From positions 38,276,501 to 38,340,500 of the forward strand of contig JAMPIT010000230.1 in the NCBI GenBank assembly GCA_026261815.1: 64,000 nucleotides of DNA, in the 5' to 3' direction. Both the position numbers and the translations under genes were made by a program. Below are positions 35,861 through 49,800 of the stretch, in pieces. Each line of letters starts with the position of its first letter. The stretch's first letter is position 1. Below the pieces are notes generated by a model that saw only the letters and a program-made list of their open reading frames with translations, did not search any database and was not told where the DNA came from. The DNA is from Monarcha castaneiventris obscurior (lineage: Eukaryota; Chordata; Aves; Passeriformes; Monarchidae).

Positions 35861-38766
35861 TGAACTGGTAGCAGAGGAGTCGCTGTAGTGGATGGCAGCT
35901 TGTGCACTTCATGATTCACAGAACAGGCAATGATTCCTCATTCTGGAAGGAGAAGATTCCATTAATTAAAAATCAAAAAGTTCTTAAAAATGTAAGGAAT
36001 ATGCTAAATAATAAAACTAAGGAAAAAATAGAGCTGAGTGGTACACTGCAGTGGAATGGACTAACAATTTATGGAAACATGCTGCAGAGATTAAAATACA
36101 AGGGCATATTATTCTTTACTTAGGGAATACTTGTATGATCAGAACTGTGTGATGAAGAGCTTTAACTTTTGTAGGTGGGTGTTTAGCAGAGTGTGTTTGC
36201 TGAAGTATCTGTCCTTCACAGCAAAATGTTCTTTTGTGCCTCGTAAGCCCATGTGGCCTGACAGAGGTAGTTTTGTGTTGATGCTGAGTGATTGCATGCT
36301 TTCTGGGTCATTCATGTTAACATTTTGATTATAGTGATGAGTTACAAGGGATGGGCGGCAGAGGCTGTGATGTTGCATTGGAATGTTCTAACTCAGATGA
36401 AGAAAAAAGGCATTTATCTAACCGCAAAGCTTTGAGACAAAGTGAATCACATAAACAGATTATCTTTAAAGCAAACTATCTGCTCTGCGTTATGGTGGTG
36501 TTGTCAGCTGTTGTCCTAAAATCTTGGTGTCCTTCAGAATTTGCTGTGTTTTACAGCAGCTGTGATCCTGGGAAGTCTGTATGAAATACTAGGATGGGCT
36601 CAGTGATGGTGAGGTATGAATCCTTATGAGAGCTCAGTTTTCGCCATAATTCTGTCTTGTGTTGGGAAAATATACATGATCCTGGAAAGCACACAAGTGG
36701 AAATTGTGAGGAAGAGAGGGGGGCTTAATCCTGCATGGATGAAAGCACTTTGCATTATAACCAGCTCTGTTCTGCCACGTAACCACCACCAGGAGACAAA
36801 AGACAAGAGTAAGTGCTCTGCTGTTAAGCCTAAGTGTTATATCTTGATTCTTTTCTGCCCAAAGCACTTCAGACTAAGTGCACAGCTATACATTAGGCTT
36901 GAGAATCCCACTCAATTTGGAATTTTTACACCTCAGTGCATCTATACGCTGACTTCTTGTCTGTGCTGGATGTCATCGTCACTTCTCTTTGTTGGTCAGT
37001 GTACAGAGCTGCATGATCTGACTCTAAATAAAATAAATTCAGTGTTCCTTTAAAAGCAATGACAGGTAAAACCCCAGACCTGTCTTTGGCTTTCAGTGAA
37101 TTGTATAAAACCTGAAATAAATCTGCTACCAGTCACACAGGACAAACTCACCTTCCATGAACTTGATTTTAAAGACTTATCTACCCCAGGGATCTCTGTT
37201 GCTCATTGCCTGCCCCTTCTATGCATAGAAGTTTCATTGATCTCAACAGGATTTCTGTGCACTAGGCACTGTCAGAATATACAGCAGAGACCTGTGGTGC
37301 AGATAAGAGATGCACAATACTGATTGGAAAGAAAATATGCATCAGAACATTGCCCACCCAGAACATGTAGTTAGCTTTTTACATGGAGAGTGGCACTGAG
37401 CTGAATTTATGTGCAGTGTCATTTATTTTTCACACAATTTTCAAACTTCCTTCATCTAATACCTCTGTGAATGCTCCAGGTCCCCCTCTGATGCCTTCAG
37501 GTGGAGGCTCCCTGTTTAAACATTTGCTAAAATGGCCTGTGGCTGTGAAGCATACATGTATATAGTACAGTCAGAAATTTTGTGTGGAAGACAAAAGGGG
37601 CACTCTGTATGTGTTCTAGTAGTTATGAGAATATTTCTTTGGGGGAGGACTATATTCTGAAGGTAGCATCAGGTGCAGGATTGACCTGCAAGCTACTGTG
37701 TACTCTTGCATTGACCTACTACTGCTTTGTGGAATCTTGGAGGATTAGCTTTGCCACAGAGCAAGTAGGGATGTGGCTTTGACACAGAACAAGTAGATTA
37801 TGTCTCCCATAGGAAACAAGAATGCATAGAAAATAAAAATAGGGCTGTCTAGTTTGCAAACTGGAAAAGAATGAATGTCTCTCTGTTATTATTTCAGACA
37901 AATAGGTCCTCTCGTACTGTGCAAGGCCTCAAGTGTTTTGACCTGGTTATTTTATCTCAGCGGTCAAATTTAGGGGAGAAGCCATTCTCCTTGCATTGTC
38001 CTTGTCCATGCACCAAAATTTTAATAAAGCAAGGTTAGAGGAGCTGTTAAAAATCTTTTCCTTGTTTTAGTGTTAGTCTCTCACTCTTCTCTCATATAGG
38101 CTTTAGCTCTCATTAAGTTCTTTTTTTTTTAAATTTAAATTGTTTTTATCTCATGTTGCCAACAAATCAATCAGAGGAGCCATCCCTATGAATACAGAAT
38201 ATCCATGGAGGCCAACATTGATTCCTCCTCAGCTGCTTCTTATTATAAAGTTCCCTGGTGTGAGGAAGACGCTAAATAGAAGCTAATAGACATCTCACAT
38301 ATATTTTCACATTCTGAAAAATACAGTTTGGAGATGGTTTCGTTTTTTTTTTTTCATTGAGAATTTAGCTTTCCTTTATTGAGAAAGGTTAAAAAACATT
38401 TCTCCAATTCTATTTTTTTTTTCTTTTTCCAGTGCTAGAGAGTAGAAACTTGCTCAGGTATTGGGAGTTATTCACCCTGAACAACAGAGTGTGGTTGCCT
38501 TGGAATAATCACTTGCATGGTAGAAATGTTTATATTTCCTGCTGTGTTAATTGGTGTTACTAGTAAAGCCTGCAAGGTAGGAATTTCTCAGCTACCAATA
38601 AGTCACTTGCTAGCCAGTCTGATTAATATAGAGAAAGACAGCCAAGTTATTTTAATAGGATTTTTAGCATTTCCAGAAAAAAATAAAATTTCTGAAACAG
38701 AAACAGACCACTTAGAAACCTGCCACTTTTTCTTATTGACACCAGCCTGTTGTGCTGTGTGTGAAT

Positions 38767-38815
38767 TGTGCTGTGCTGTGCTGTGCTGTGCTGTGCTGTG
38801 CTGTGCTGTGCTGTG
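38767..38815. repeat. (TGTGC)n pentanucleotide microsatellite
   Basis: About ten perfect TGTGC units, preceded by imperfect TGTGCTGTGTGTG from about 38749. In the chance open frame it gives a Cys-Ala-Val-Leu-Cys period. Confidence 0.97.
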
Positions 38816-39361
38816 TGGGAATAAATTTGTGAACTGCCGTGACATGAATGGCCAGCATTGTGAAAGGCAGCTGCATGAAGATAGGAAAACCCAGGATAAG
38901 ACAAGCAGACCTGACATTCCCTTGTTGACAGAGAAGGTGGACTACTCCTCTAATGTCATTGTAAAAAAGTGTCCCAAGTCAAACCTCAAAAACCCCAGCT
39001 TAGCCCTTTCCCCAAGGACTGAGTGCTCCTTGGTTGGGTGTTCTGCATACGGTGATTGTTACTGGGGGTTGTAAGGGTCAAGCATCTCCTTCCACTACCA
39101 CAGTTCCACTTTCCCATTGCCTTCTCTGACAGCTGGAGGCCAGAGACCCCCTACATGACAGAAGAGTCCCAATGGGCACAGCTGTCTCTCCTAGCTCAAA
39201 TTTTTTGAAAATAGGAAAAAAACCCTGTCCTCCATGGAGCAGAGCTGTTGACTCACAACCTTTGCCCACCACAGCTGGAATGTTTGCTGCAGGTTCCTCT
39301 CCAGCATCTTCTTTAATTCAAAGAGTCAGAGTAGGCTTGTGAATGTGAAGACAGCTTTTGC

Positions 39362-39858
39362 AGAATCACAGAATGGGTTAGGTTGGAAGGGACCACAGTG
39401 GGGTCATCTGGTCCAGCCCCCCTCTCAAGCAGGGCCATCCCAGAGCACATGGCACAGGATTGTGTCCAGCTGGTTCTTGAATATCTCCAGTGAAGGAGAT
39501 TTCACTCTCTCTGGACAACCTGTTCCAATGTGTGGTTATCTGCACAGTAAAGAAGTTCTTCCTCATGTTCAGCTGGAATTTCCTGTGCATCAGTTTCTGG
39601 CTGTTGCCTCTTGTCACTGAGAAGAGCCTGGCTTCATCCTCTTGGCACGCCCCTTTAGATACTGGTGCACATTTGGTGGGGTCCCATCTCAGTCATCTCT
39701 TCGTGAGACTGAACAGGCCCAACTCTCTCAGATTTTTCTCATAAGAGAGATGCTCCCCTCTCATAATCATCTTCATTAACCACCACTGGACTTGCTCCAG
39801 GAGCTCCATGTCTCTCTGAGCCCAGAACTGGATGCATGACTTCAGAAGCTGCCTGAAA
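39362..39858 (-). mobile_element. CR1 LINE 3' fragment, antisense orientation
   Basis: Starts with the reverse complement of the CR1 3' end (AGAATCACAGAATGG-TTAGGTTGGAAGGGACC) and continues through the reverse-strand landmarks 'ctggttcttgaatatctcca', 'acaacctgttccaatgtgtg', 'aagttcttcctcatgttcag', 'gggtcccatctcagtc' and 'gagcccagaactggatgcat'. At about 500 bp it is the longest copy here. No intact reverse transcriptase frame is present; short open frames such as 39490-39744 are remnants or chance. Confidence 0.95.
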
Positions 39859-39988
39859 GAGGTCTCTTTGCTTTTTCTCCTCTCTCAATTCTTATACTTA
39901 AGGTAATTACTTAGTTGTGTCAGTTAAACACCGGAATCAAGCCTGCTGGGTCTAAAAATCTATTTGGAAATTTTTAAGAGAGATTTCT

Positions 39989-40012
39989 TTTGTTGTTGTT
40001 GTTGTTGTTGTT
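39989..40012. repeat. (TTG)n trinucleotide run
   Basis: About eight perfect TGT units followed by a T run. Confidence 0.93.
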
Positions 40013-41253
40013 TTTTTTAATCCTACCTTAATGCTGTCAATTGGCTGCTTCTCTAAACAGACCCTCTGTAGCCTGTTGGCTCCTTTTAATCCCTGTATAT
40101 GGTGTTTTACCATGATTAAGAGAACCTAAACATTCTTCAGATGTCTACAGCTTTGGAATTTAAATTTAAATTACTTCTAGGAGAAACAAATCAAACTTGC
40201 ATTGCAGACCTACCAAAAATACATTAATATATATTAACCTGAATGTTCTTGGTGGAATAAATTGAGAGATTCAGCAGTGCTTCTTTCAGCAGTGTCATAT
40301 CCAGAGACATTTAAATTCATTTTGATTTTAAATTGAGTTTCTTTCTGAATTCCAGGCCAGACCAGCATTTCTCAGCATACTTAATGAAAGCATCTGCTAT
40401 GCTGGACTGGTGTGATATGCAAGTAAGTGAAGGGCTAAGAGAAGTAAGGGACTGAAGACAATAAGTGAGCTCAGGATTTGGATCAAATATGAGGGTCCTC
40501 TGTAGGTTGAGAAAATGGGATGAGGGTAATTTCTGTCATTATTTTTGTCTTTCACCCATCCATATGGTGAGGACAGCATTCACAGACAAGGCAAAAAGAG
40601 AGACTTCTTCATATTTCTTCATAATTAGGTTCCATTTTTTGTTTTACACAACAAAGGAGGCTGAGAGGAATCCTTCTCCCTGACCTCTCATTCACATTCG
40701 TCCATCACTGTGTCAGAAATAAGACCTGTTAAGCTAAAGGATAAATTAATCTAACAGTAACATTACACAAACAAAGAGAATGTCCTTGTGCATAAGCAGC
40801 TTCATCTGATATTAAAGAGAGCTGATACAAATGTACACTCTCACCAACACATAAGCACACATACATTTAATGTATAAGATCAAGGTTCATTTTCCTTTTG
40901 GCTTTAGAGTAGGAATTCTGTTTACAGTAAGGCAGTGACATAATACTGCAGCATAAGTTGCCCTTTGCATTGATATAAATCAATGCCATCAGCTCCTGCC
41001 ATGTCATCAACAAGCAGCCAAGAATTTTTGCTTTTTTAATCAGAATCACTAACTTCCATATGTAAAGTACTATTGCCTACTTTCTTAGCTGATTTTATGA
41101 TTTAACTGTCTTTTTTTAAAATATTTTCTGCATATTTTTACCATGATCAATATATTAACTATATTGTTGTTTTTATAGTATTTCTAGTCAGACTAGAAAA
41201 GATCAAATCTCACTCCATTTTGGTAAGCACTTCTATGAGAAGGAATTTTAATC

Positions 41254-41273
41254 TTCAGGCTCAAGAGCCTGAA
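41254..41273. repeat. 9-bp inverted repeat with 2-nt spacer
   Basis: 'ttcaggctc' AA 'gagcctgaa', a perfect stem spanning 20 bases. Confidence 0.9.
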
Positions 41274-44200
41274 ATTAGCCACTAGAAGCTGGATGTAGAA
41301 GCTTGCATCTCACTACATCACCTGGTCTCCTCTCACAGTTAGCAGAAGGAAAAAGACATTTTCAATTCGTGTTTCATCTTGTCCTGAAATTGGTTATATG
41401 TCCCAAGTCACAAGTCTGCTCGTTTATCTCTTAATTGATTATAGAGGAACCTTAGGAGGAGCAGCTCACACAAAGAGGTCTGTAATGCCCATATCTGTTT
41501 TAAGGCGAAACAATTCCTCCACAAAAGCAGAAGTTCAGTACCATGAGGGGATCTTGCTTAGAAACCATAGATCTGATGTCAAAGGGTTTCTTTGTTTGTG
41601 GTGTGGTTCCACCATTTCCTCTGCATGCTCAGTTCCTTGTGCTGCATTCACCCCACCTCTGACCAGAGGACACGTACTCTAAGCAGGGTTTTCACCCAGC
41701 GAGTGTGTATATAAACTTCCCAGGAAACATGACATTACTAGGAGAAAAATACAACAGTTGTCCCTACTAAAACATGCTGAGTTTGTTTTATTTAGGCAGA
41801 CTCCAGCAGAAGCAAATAGTCCCCATCTCTGTTGTGTTAGGTGCTGCTCAGAGAAATCATCCTGAGAAGCCGCCCCCATGTAGTCTGCTTGATAGAAAAT
41901 GAGCTCTAATTGTACCTACAGTAAGTATTGGGCTGGAGGTTTAAATGTGCTTCTCTTCAACAGAGCAAGAGGAAGAGCGGTGTAGGTTTTGCCAGGTCTC
42001 TTAAAAGAGATTTGTAAAGGTCTTAACCTGTCACTGAGAGAGAAAAGTAACTTGTTCAACGTTAAAGCTAAATACTGAATGCAGTAAAATATAAAAAATT
42101 ACATGAACTGTGGATGGAACTGCACAATCTTTTATTATGGACTTGGATGTAATGACTGTCTCTTACAGTTCATTTTGGCAGAGAGATTAGACTCCCCCAT
42201 CTCCTCCCTCAGAAAGCCAGTTTGCAGATCAGCACACTGAGCATAGTTTGGTATCACAAGTTACAATAAAACATGTGATAACGCAGCATGCTTGGCTGGA
42301 AGTTGATTATTTATCTGTAATAAACTTTCTTTACTTTGTGCTGTGAACACAAAAACCTTGGACTGAGTTGTAATGTGCCACTGTGGTAATAGTGATTGAT
42401 TCACCAGATGCCGTGCTGTAGGTAGTGCCAGTTACTAGTGTCAAATCAATAAATACTGGGTTACCCCTCTTACAGAAGGTGAAGTAAAGGAATAGTCAGG
42501 GTTACTATAACATATACAAGTTTTCATCATTTACGGAGAAAAACAAAATAGTATTTAGCAGCTTGGCTTAAAATGAAAAGGACAAGAGCAGATCTCAGCC
42601 TCATTCTTAAACAAACTGAATTTTTAATACTAATATTGATTGTATGGGCTTCAAAGAACTTTGGATCTAGCCTCATTGTTCTTTTGCAGTTTTCAAACGC
42701 ATGCTACAAGCAGAAATAAACACCTGCATAAACTTTTTTGGTGTTAATATCTTCACAAACATAGCAGTCGTGCTGTAGTGTGGTAAGATGTGTCAATTTA
42801 GAGGAGTTAACAAAAAAAAAGACCAAGAAGTGTTTGTATGGAATATCTGTTATATTCAATTCATTTATGTGCAAATGTGCTATTCAAAGGCTCTATGTGT
42901 TTCTCATTATATTGTCTCCCTAATTTAGAGTGTTACTCTATGTGGCATGGATATTATACTGGTATTTTTCAAGGCAGTGTGCACACACTACTACCACCAC
43001 TTTTAGTGATAATTGAATAATCACATACTGAGTCTTTTCTTATTTCTGTGATTCTTTCTATACAGATGTGACACTAGTAGTTGACTACTGGATCATTCTG
43101 AATTTTGGTGGTATTCAGATATATAAATGTGGGACTTAAGTGTGTGCAATGACTGTGTGTACTAACTTTGCTTTTGTTGTTTCAAGAGGGAATAGCAAAT
43201 AGCTCTTTGTTCAACTTTGAAATTAAAGTTAGTCCCAAAGTGCCAAAAGAATGGAAAAAACATTTTGTAAAACGTTTAATATCTTTTTTTTTTTCATATG
43301 GTCAGTTAAAACATAGATTCAGTGTTTTTATATCCAAAAGCTGTACAGCACAATGTATTGCAGATACATAAAAGTGAAATGTTTTGATGAAAAGAAATGT
43401 GAATGAGTAAAAGAACTATCTTGGGTGAAAATGGTGAGAGAAAGAATTCACAAAGAGAGTGTCAACAGCAACAATGCTGAACTCCAGCTACTTTGATCTA
43501 ATTTTCGTTTTGTCACTCAAAGCAGGAGAAGTTGAAGTCAAAGTTAAATCTCTCTAGACAAGGGCACAAGTTGCAGAACTCAGGAAGAGTTCCCAGCCTC
43601 TAAAAGAAGTGCTGACTTTTTTTCCTTTTAAAAATGAGAAGGAAATTTTTAAGTTGAAATAACAAAGAAAACTTAGAACAAGGACAGAAAATTCAAAAAC
43701 AAACAGAAAACTTGGAACCAGACAAAAGTACAATATTTTATTTTATTTTATTCCAAAGTATTTGTTTTTCTGTCCAAAACGATGTGATTTTGTAGCATTT
43801 CTCTCCTGAATGAAAATCACAAAAATTTCCTTCCTTGTGATCAAACAATGAAACCTCATATATTTCAATGGTCCTGAATGTGAGTCTGAACTAACTTTCT
43901 TTTGGAATTTAACACCTTTTTCTTCATCCATCTTTCCTGTCAAATGTGCATAGTTTTTCTTTTAGTTTGTGATACATAATGTGATTGTCCTGTGTTGTAT
44001 GTATCTATAAGGTAGAAGCATCTGAAAATCTCTGTCATGGTTCTTGTCCTGGTGGTCCATCCTTAAAACTCTGTTTGCAAAGTCTCTATCTACTACCAGA
44101 AAACTGACAAGTTGCATTATTTGTGCGTAAAGAAATATTATCTTGCCAATACTGTCTAATGTGTCTTCTGTTTCTAGTTCTGTACTTCAGCAGTAAAAGC

Positions 44201-45904
44201 TTTGTTTGTTACTTGTAGGGAGCTAATACCGTAAACTACCTTGTGTTCCAGTAATTCAGGCCCATAATAATGGTGAGGGTGATGACAGGATGTTCAGCCC
44301 AGTGTGACATGGATTTATAGGAATAAATGGTCCATTTAGGCCTTTAGGGTGGTTTTCTTCTTTTCACTGTTGTTTTTCCTTTGCATTATTCTGTGAGTGT
44401 AATTGGGGTTACTGAAACATGAAGAAATTTTTAGTCAAGATTTTTACTTTTGACTCATTGAATGTTGTAATACTCAAGTCAACCAAGTAGGTAGTCAAGA
44501 AGTGTGATGGAAAATACAGTGTCACCAAATATGGAGTCATTCAGTGCAATAGGGAAAACTGGACTGGTAAGGAATTTGATCAGAAGAATGTGCAGTGAGA
44601 GCTGATATGAAATGCAGTAGAGACAGGTTGTAAGGATAAAGGATCATTTTGTTAATTTGTCATGTGAAAGAGTATTGAAGAGCCCAGAATCTTCAAATAT
44701 CTCACTCAGGAGAAATGGAGGAAGGAGTCAGAAGAGAGCATTGATATGAATGTCTCAATTTTTTGTTTTATGCTTTGAGTTTTGTGCATTTTCATGGTAC
44801 ACCAAAAATGAGAAGTTTTATAGTATCTAGATCTGCATTTTTGTTCTGGCTATGTCTAAAATGAAGCATACATATTTCAGAGAGCATGTAGTTTGGAAAT
44901 GAGACCAGTACTGGCAAATATCCTAAGCTGTGCTCTTGATTCCTTGCTTATTCTCAGTCCTGTGTTTGCATCCTTACTAAACAAGGAGGAAAAAATTAAA
45001 ATGGCATCTGTTGGAGGTGAGGAATAGTGGGACTGTTGTACAAGTTACCTTACACACACCTTATTTTTGAAATACAAATTGTAAATGAAATAGCAGATGA
45101 CATTATGTAAATTCATTCCTCCATCAGCAATTTTTGCCAAGTAATGAAAATCTAGTCAGAACGGTGCTTCATGGATTTGCATAATTGTACATCTGAAAGA
45201 CTTAAGTGGTAATAACTATTGTTAAATTACTTAGTAATATCATTTTTTCTAATTCAGACTAAAGTTTCAACAACTACTAATTGAAGGGAATTAACTAGGC
45301 ATGACTGTTAAAAACAAACACAACCCATTGTTAATTTGATCTTAAAACTTAAATCGTATGATTTTCCTTTTTTAAGTTTTCTGGCTTCCTACTTGTCACT
45401 CTTAACTTATGGAGTTCCTGGGGCCAATGTTCTCATGTTCATGTTGATCATCAGAAAAGCCACATTAACTCTTAGGAGAAGATCTGATGAGATCCAGCTT
45501 TCAGAAAATAACTTTTAGCCATGTGTTTTGATGGGATTGGAAATGAAGATTGCATTGTAGTGATGTTGCAGCAAAACTTATTAGCAGACTGAATAAACCC
45601 CTGGGATCCTCTCATATGGACTATGGACTGAGTGGGAACACTTTACATCATGTGATACTCCTGTACCTCTGAACATATATTTTCTTCAGGATGCCTCCTT
45701 AATTTTGAAGGAACTGGGAAGACTGTAGAAAAAAAGAAGGTAGGTTTAGAGGAGGGTGCCATGCATGGTGTCACTATGCCTGAATCATCTGTCAGACACC
45801 TGGCACAGTAAATTGAAACAGCCTCCCTTGGGGTGGACACTATGTCATTTTCCTCCTTTTGTTTAATACAATAATGCAAGAAAGGCAAATACTGAGAATG
45901 TTGC

Positions 45905-46050
45905 TACTGGTGGATCGTTGAAATCCATGTCGTGGAAGTCCATTCATAGAAATGAATGCAGTCCACTTGAAATGATAGCGTTCAGATAGGTCAGAAGCCA
46001 TAGCAATTGCATTATGTATGGAGAGACCTTGCGGACAAATAAACCTCCTG
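45905..46050. promoter_or_regulatory. CpG-bearing block, candidate conserved non-coding element
   Basis: Four CpGs (in GATCGTTG, TGTCGTGG, TAGCGTTC and TTGCGGAC) within about 145 bases of AT-balanced sequence, with no repeat signature. Retained CpGs in intronic DNA can mark selective constraint; this is inference only. Confidence 0.25.
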
Positions 46051-46544
46051 CATGTCATATGCTAACAAAAATAGTAGATGTTGCATTTGGGAAAGAGAGG
46101 ACCAAGAAGTAGAAGTTTAATAATGAAAAAAAGCAGCTGGATAAACTTAAAGCTGCTGAAAAGCACATTTGCAGCAGGGTTTTCTTTCTCAAAAATTTTT
46201 CATGCAAAATCTGTAATTTTCTTTCTCACAAGAATTTTCGGTTTCTGAGTATAATTTGCATATATTCTGTAGAATGGTCAGTAGAGAACAACTTTAGCCA
46301 TCCCAGCATGTGGCAAAAAATTGTTTCTTGAAATCTGGATTCCTTCAGAACCTTAGACTGCAAAGGCAGGAGCTGTGTAAATGTGCTGTGAATGCATGCA
46401 AAGGAGGAGAAATCACTCTGTGTCCTCTTACCAGCATTTATTATTATAGGAAGTTGAGTGGCTAAAGCAGAAGAGGGCAAAAGTTTTAGAGCCGTGTTGA
46501 GATGTGTGCTCTGCATGATTCTAGTTAATTATTCCAATCACGTA

Positions 46545-46800
46545 GCACAGGTTATGTATTTATGAAATATCCCGGCAGACATGGCAATTGAGTTAAACCT
46601 ATTAACAGTGAATCTTGCAAGAATCCCTACAGCTTCCCATCGCTCAGAATCGGGCATTAAGATTGAATATAGGCATCAACATAGAAGATTACAGTCTCTG
46701 TAGAACCGACCCCAGAGAATGGAGACAGGCAAGTCATCATCGGGCACAGAATCCTTCTGCTCAGAATAATTGCCTATTTGCTCTGCATTCGAGCTCTATT
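46545..46800. promoter_or_regulatory. CpG-bearing block, candidate conserved non-coding element
   Basis: About seven CpGs in roughly 255 bases (for example CCCGGCAG, CATCGCTC, AATCGGGC, ACCGACC, CATCGGGC, ATTCGAGC), far denser than nearby sequence. There are no homopolymers, no microsatellite and no CR1 text. A 63-codon open frame (46615-46806) overlaps it but resembles no known protein. Confidence 0.33.
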
Positions 46801-49800
46801 CCTTGAGCTTAGATCTCCTGCACATCTAGTTAGAACTTGCAGAATTAATATCAGGTTTCCTGTCACCTCACTCATTACTTTTGTCGGTGGAATTCAAGGA
46901 GAAGAGTCAAAAACATGTTTTTTAGAGGCTATTTCTTAAGGACTTCTGTTTTTTCTTTTTTGTTTAAATAGAAACCTGTCTGTTAGCATGTCAGGTTATT
47001 TCTTTTGGCTACACTGGAAAGGACATCTGAATAAATTGCGATTTTACAATACAGGTATTGTTGCTTGGAGATCATTATTGTGTTATCCTTTCTAACCAGA
47101 GCCACACCTTGAGGGGGAAAAAATAAAAAGAGAGTCTTTAGAATGGGAAAAATAGGTTAAATAGCAGATTGGATGTGTTCTTTTTAGACTTCTCTTTCAG
47201 AAGACTTCTGCTGTTCTGAGTCTTAGAGCATGGGAGCAATCTTTTGAATAGTATAGCAATACAAAAATGCATTTAATTTGTTTAATGTAGTTCTAGAAAA
47301 TCTTGGTAGGTCTTTGTAAAGAATGATGATATACAGATGGCATATTGAGAATCTTCACTGGAAAAAAAGTTATGTCTCCCTCCTGGTCACGTAGGATTCC
47401 AACAAAGGATACAAAAGGCTATTGTCCTTTAAACTTCTAAGTAGTTTTCTTTAGAAAGATGACCTGCATTCTCATGCATTTATGAATGGAGTGGTGGGTG
47501 GACCTGGAGTGCTGTAAGACCAATAATCACAAGGTCCCGCTGACTTCAACAGATTTATATTGGCTGAGGAAAACTTTAAAAAGCAGTGTAATCCTTCATA
47601 CAGATAAAATTTGAGTAAATTAGTACAACCCCAAAGATAGAACAATTGCTACTACAATCTGCTTTGTTTCAAAGAATGTAAATGCTGTTAAAGCAAATAA
47701 ATTACTGGACTTTGTTAGTCACTGCCACTGCAATTAGTGAGTGTACTGGAATTCTTACTACTTCTCTTCCTGTAACATGGATATTTTTTCATTGTTTTGT
47801 GCAGACTCACATGTCCCTGAAGTTTTAGCTGTTATTTCCTCTTCTGTGCTATAAAAATGTAAAATATATAGTTTTCATTTCTTAATGATTATCTCTGTGA
47901 TCTCCGTAATCAATAATTGGCTAATAGATCCTTGCAATACAGTAACAATGCCAGCTAGTAGCTTGACAGAAAAACATGTTGAACTTTCTTGTTTTGTCCT
48001 CACTTAACTGTTTTCATGTAGCAGTTTTTTTAAAAGGTTAACATATACAAAATTAGTATTAATTTCCATCATAATTTTGGAAATTTCTTGGAGAGAATGT
48101 CTGTGAAGGAGCTCAACATGAAAAAGAAAAGTTAAGAATATGAGTTGATTTTGCTTCTCTGCTATCATTGATCTTGGTTTTGTCATTGTTTTAAAATATC
48201 ATTCTGTATCTTATTAAAGTGAGGAAGCTTCAGATCATGCAAAAATCTTCTGGAAAACAGATTTTATATCGGAATTGGAAATAAAATGAAAAGTAATGAG
48301 AAATTAGGTTAAAAGGCCAGAAAACCCATTAGAAACTGTATGTTTGTGTATTATCTAGCAAATCAAATGTCAGGGGAAGACATTTGTGAAATAATTATCA
48401 ATCATTTAAAACAAAAAGGAAGCAAACAACAGAAGTCTTCATTTTTATATTTCAGAGACTAAATCCAGGCTGCTAAATCCATCAATAAAGCAATTACATG
48501 GCATTATTCTGATTTTAAAAGACAGTTGCACTGTCAGGAGCTTTGATGGGAAGCTTCCCCACCCAAACATCGTTTCCTGTTCAGAGGTACAATGTTGTTG
48601 ATGAAGTGAGGGGTTTCATTTCATACACCAAGAAGAGACCTTTGAAATGGTGTCCACTAGAGTTGGCAGAGCCACGGTATGAAAGTTGAACAATTTTGAG
48701 AGTAAATGTGGAGTGAGACCTGGGGATAGACATAGGCCTGGCCAACAGGAAACCTGGCTTTGCAGAAAGAATATTAATTGCAAAGCAGCAGGACAGTAAA
48801 TGCCAGGAAGAAAATGTATGTTCTGTTTTCCCTTCAAGTTTCTCTTGTGATTTAGCTTTCTGTGTGCTGTTCTCTAAGACCCTACTCTCTTGAATTCTGT
48901 CTTTATTTATGCCTTACACTGTTTGACATTGGGACATAGTAGGAAAATCCCAGAGGTTTTTGAAGGTAGGTAAATATGGGATAATCACCTGTACCTTGCT
49001 GTTCTTGAAATCAGGCTTCAAAACTTCTTGAATATAAACAGGGACAAGTCTATATTTAATTACAGAAAATTTTATTAAGTACAGACTTAACTTCTGTCTG
49101 TCTTTGCAATTGCATCATTTTTGACTTCATACGAAGGTGACAGGGGCATGAGCACAACCTCTTAGGTGACATTGCCCTCTAGGGATATAGAAAGGCGTGT
49201 GAGCCTGGAATAGCTAAATATTACAGTGAATAAACAGGTTTGTTTGGAGCTTTAGATAACTGCACTTTGACTGTTCTGGTGTTCTGTATTTGATAACTTT
49301 CCACAGATATCTGATAATATAGATATGTTATGTACAAACATGGGTAGAGAAATGTGTGTGCCTATAACTGCATCCAGTCCTTATTATCAATGAAAGCTCA
49401 ATTTGAAAGAGCACTGTAGATCAGGCTGCCTTCGGATAAAGCGCTTTCATGAGCTGATGGTGGCATTGCAAGCTTGGATTGGGGAAAGAGATTTTTCCTG
49501 ACACAGAGTGAAGTGGGAAATGAGGCTGAGAAAACAGAGCAGCTAGGCAGAACTGTTTGAGAAGGGTTAACTTGCGAGTAAATACTGCACAGCAGCTCAG
49601 GAGGTCTGTACTGGACAACTTGCATTATCCCCATGCTGCATCTCATCTCTTTGTGAAACAAAGGAAATACTTCACTACCTACTGGGAGAATGAAACCATT
49701 AGTGTTTGTGAGGTGTTTGCAAACAAAGTCAGTGATGAGCACCATAAAAACCCCCACCTTATTTAGTTTGCAAAAAGTGGCAGCAGAAGTTACCTTGAAG

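Larger units (their letters stand above)
35391..39361. other. intron block without recognisable genes
   Basis: Contains a small GATGG/ATGGGATAGAA tandem cluster (35688-35728), an 18-bp palindrome (35843-35860) and the (TGTGC)n microsatellite (38767-38815). Open frames of 145 codons (36616-37053) and 185 codons (38517-39074) have no recognised similarity; the second spans the microsatellite. Confidence 0.65.

Noticed and set aside
36616..37053. 145-codon + frame
   Set aside because: Composition is ordinary intronic, with no motif I recognise and no sign of splice sites used in frame.
39339..39744. Three 79-93 codon frames on both strands
   Set aside because: All lie in or across an antisense CR1 3' fragment, which does not encode these peptides.
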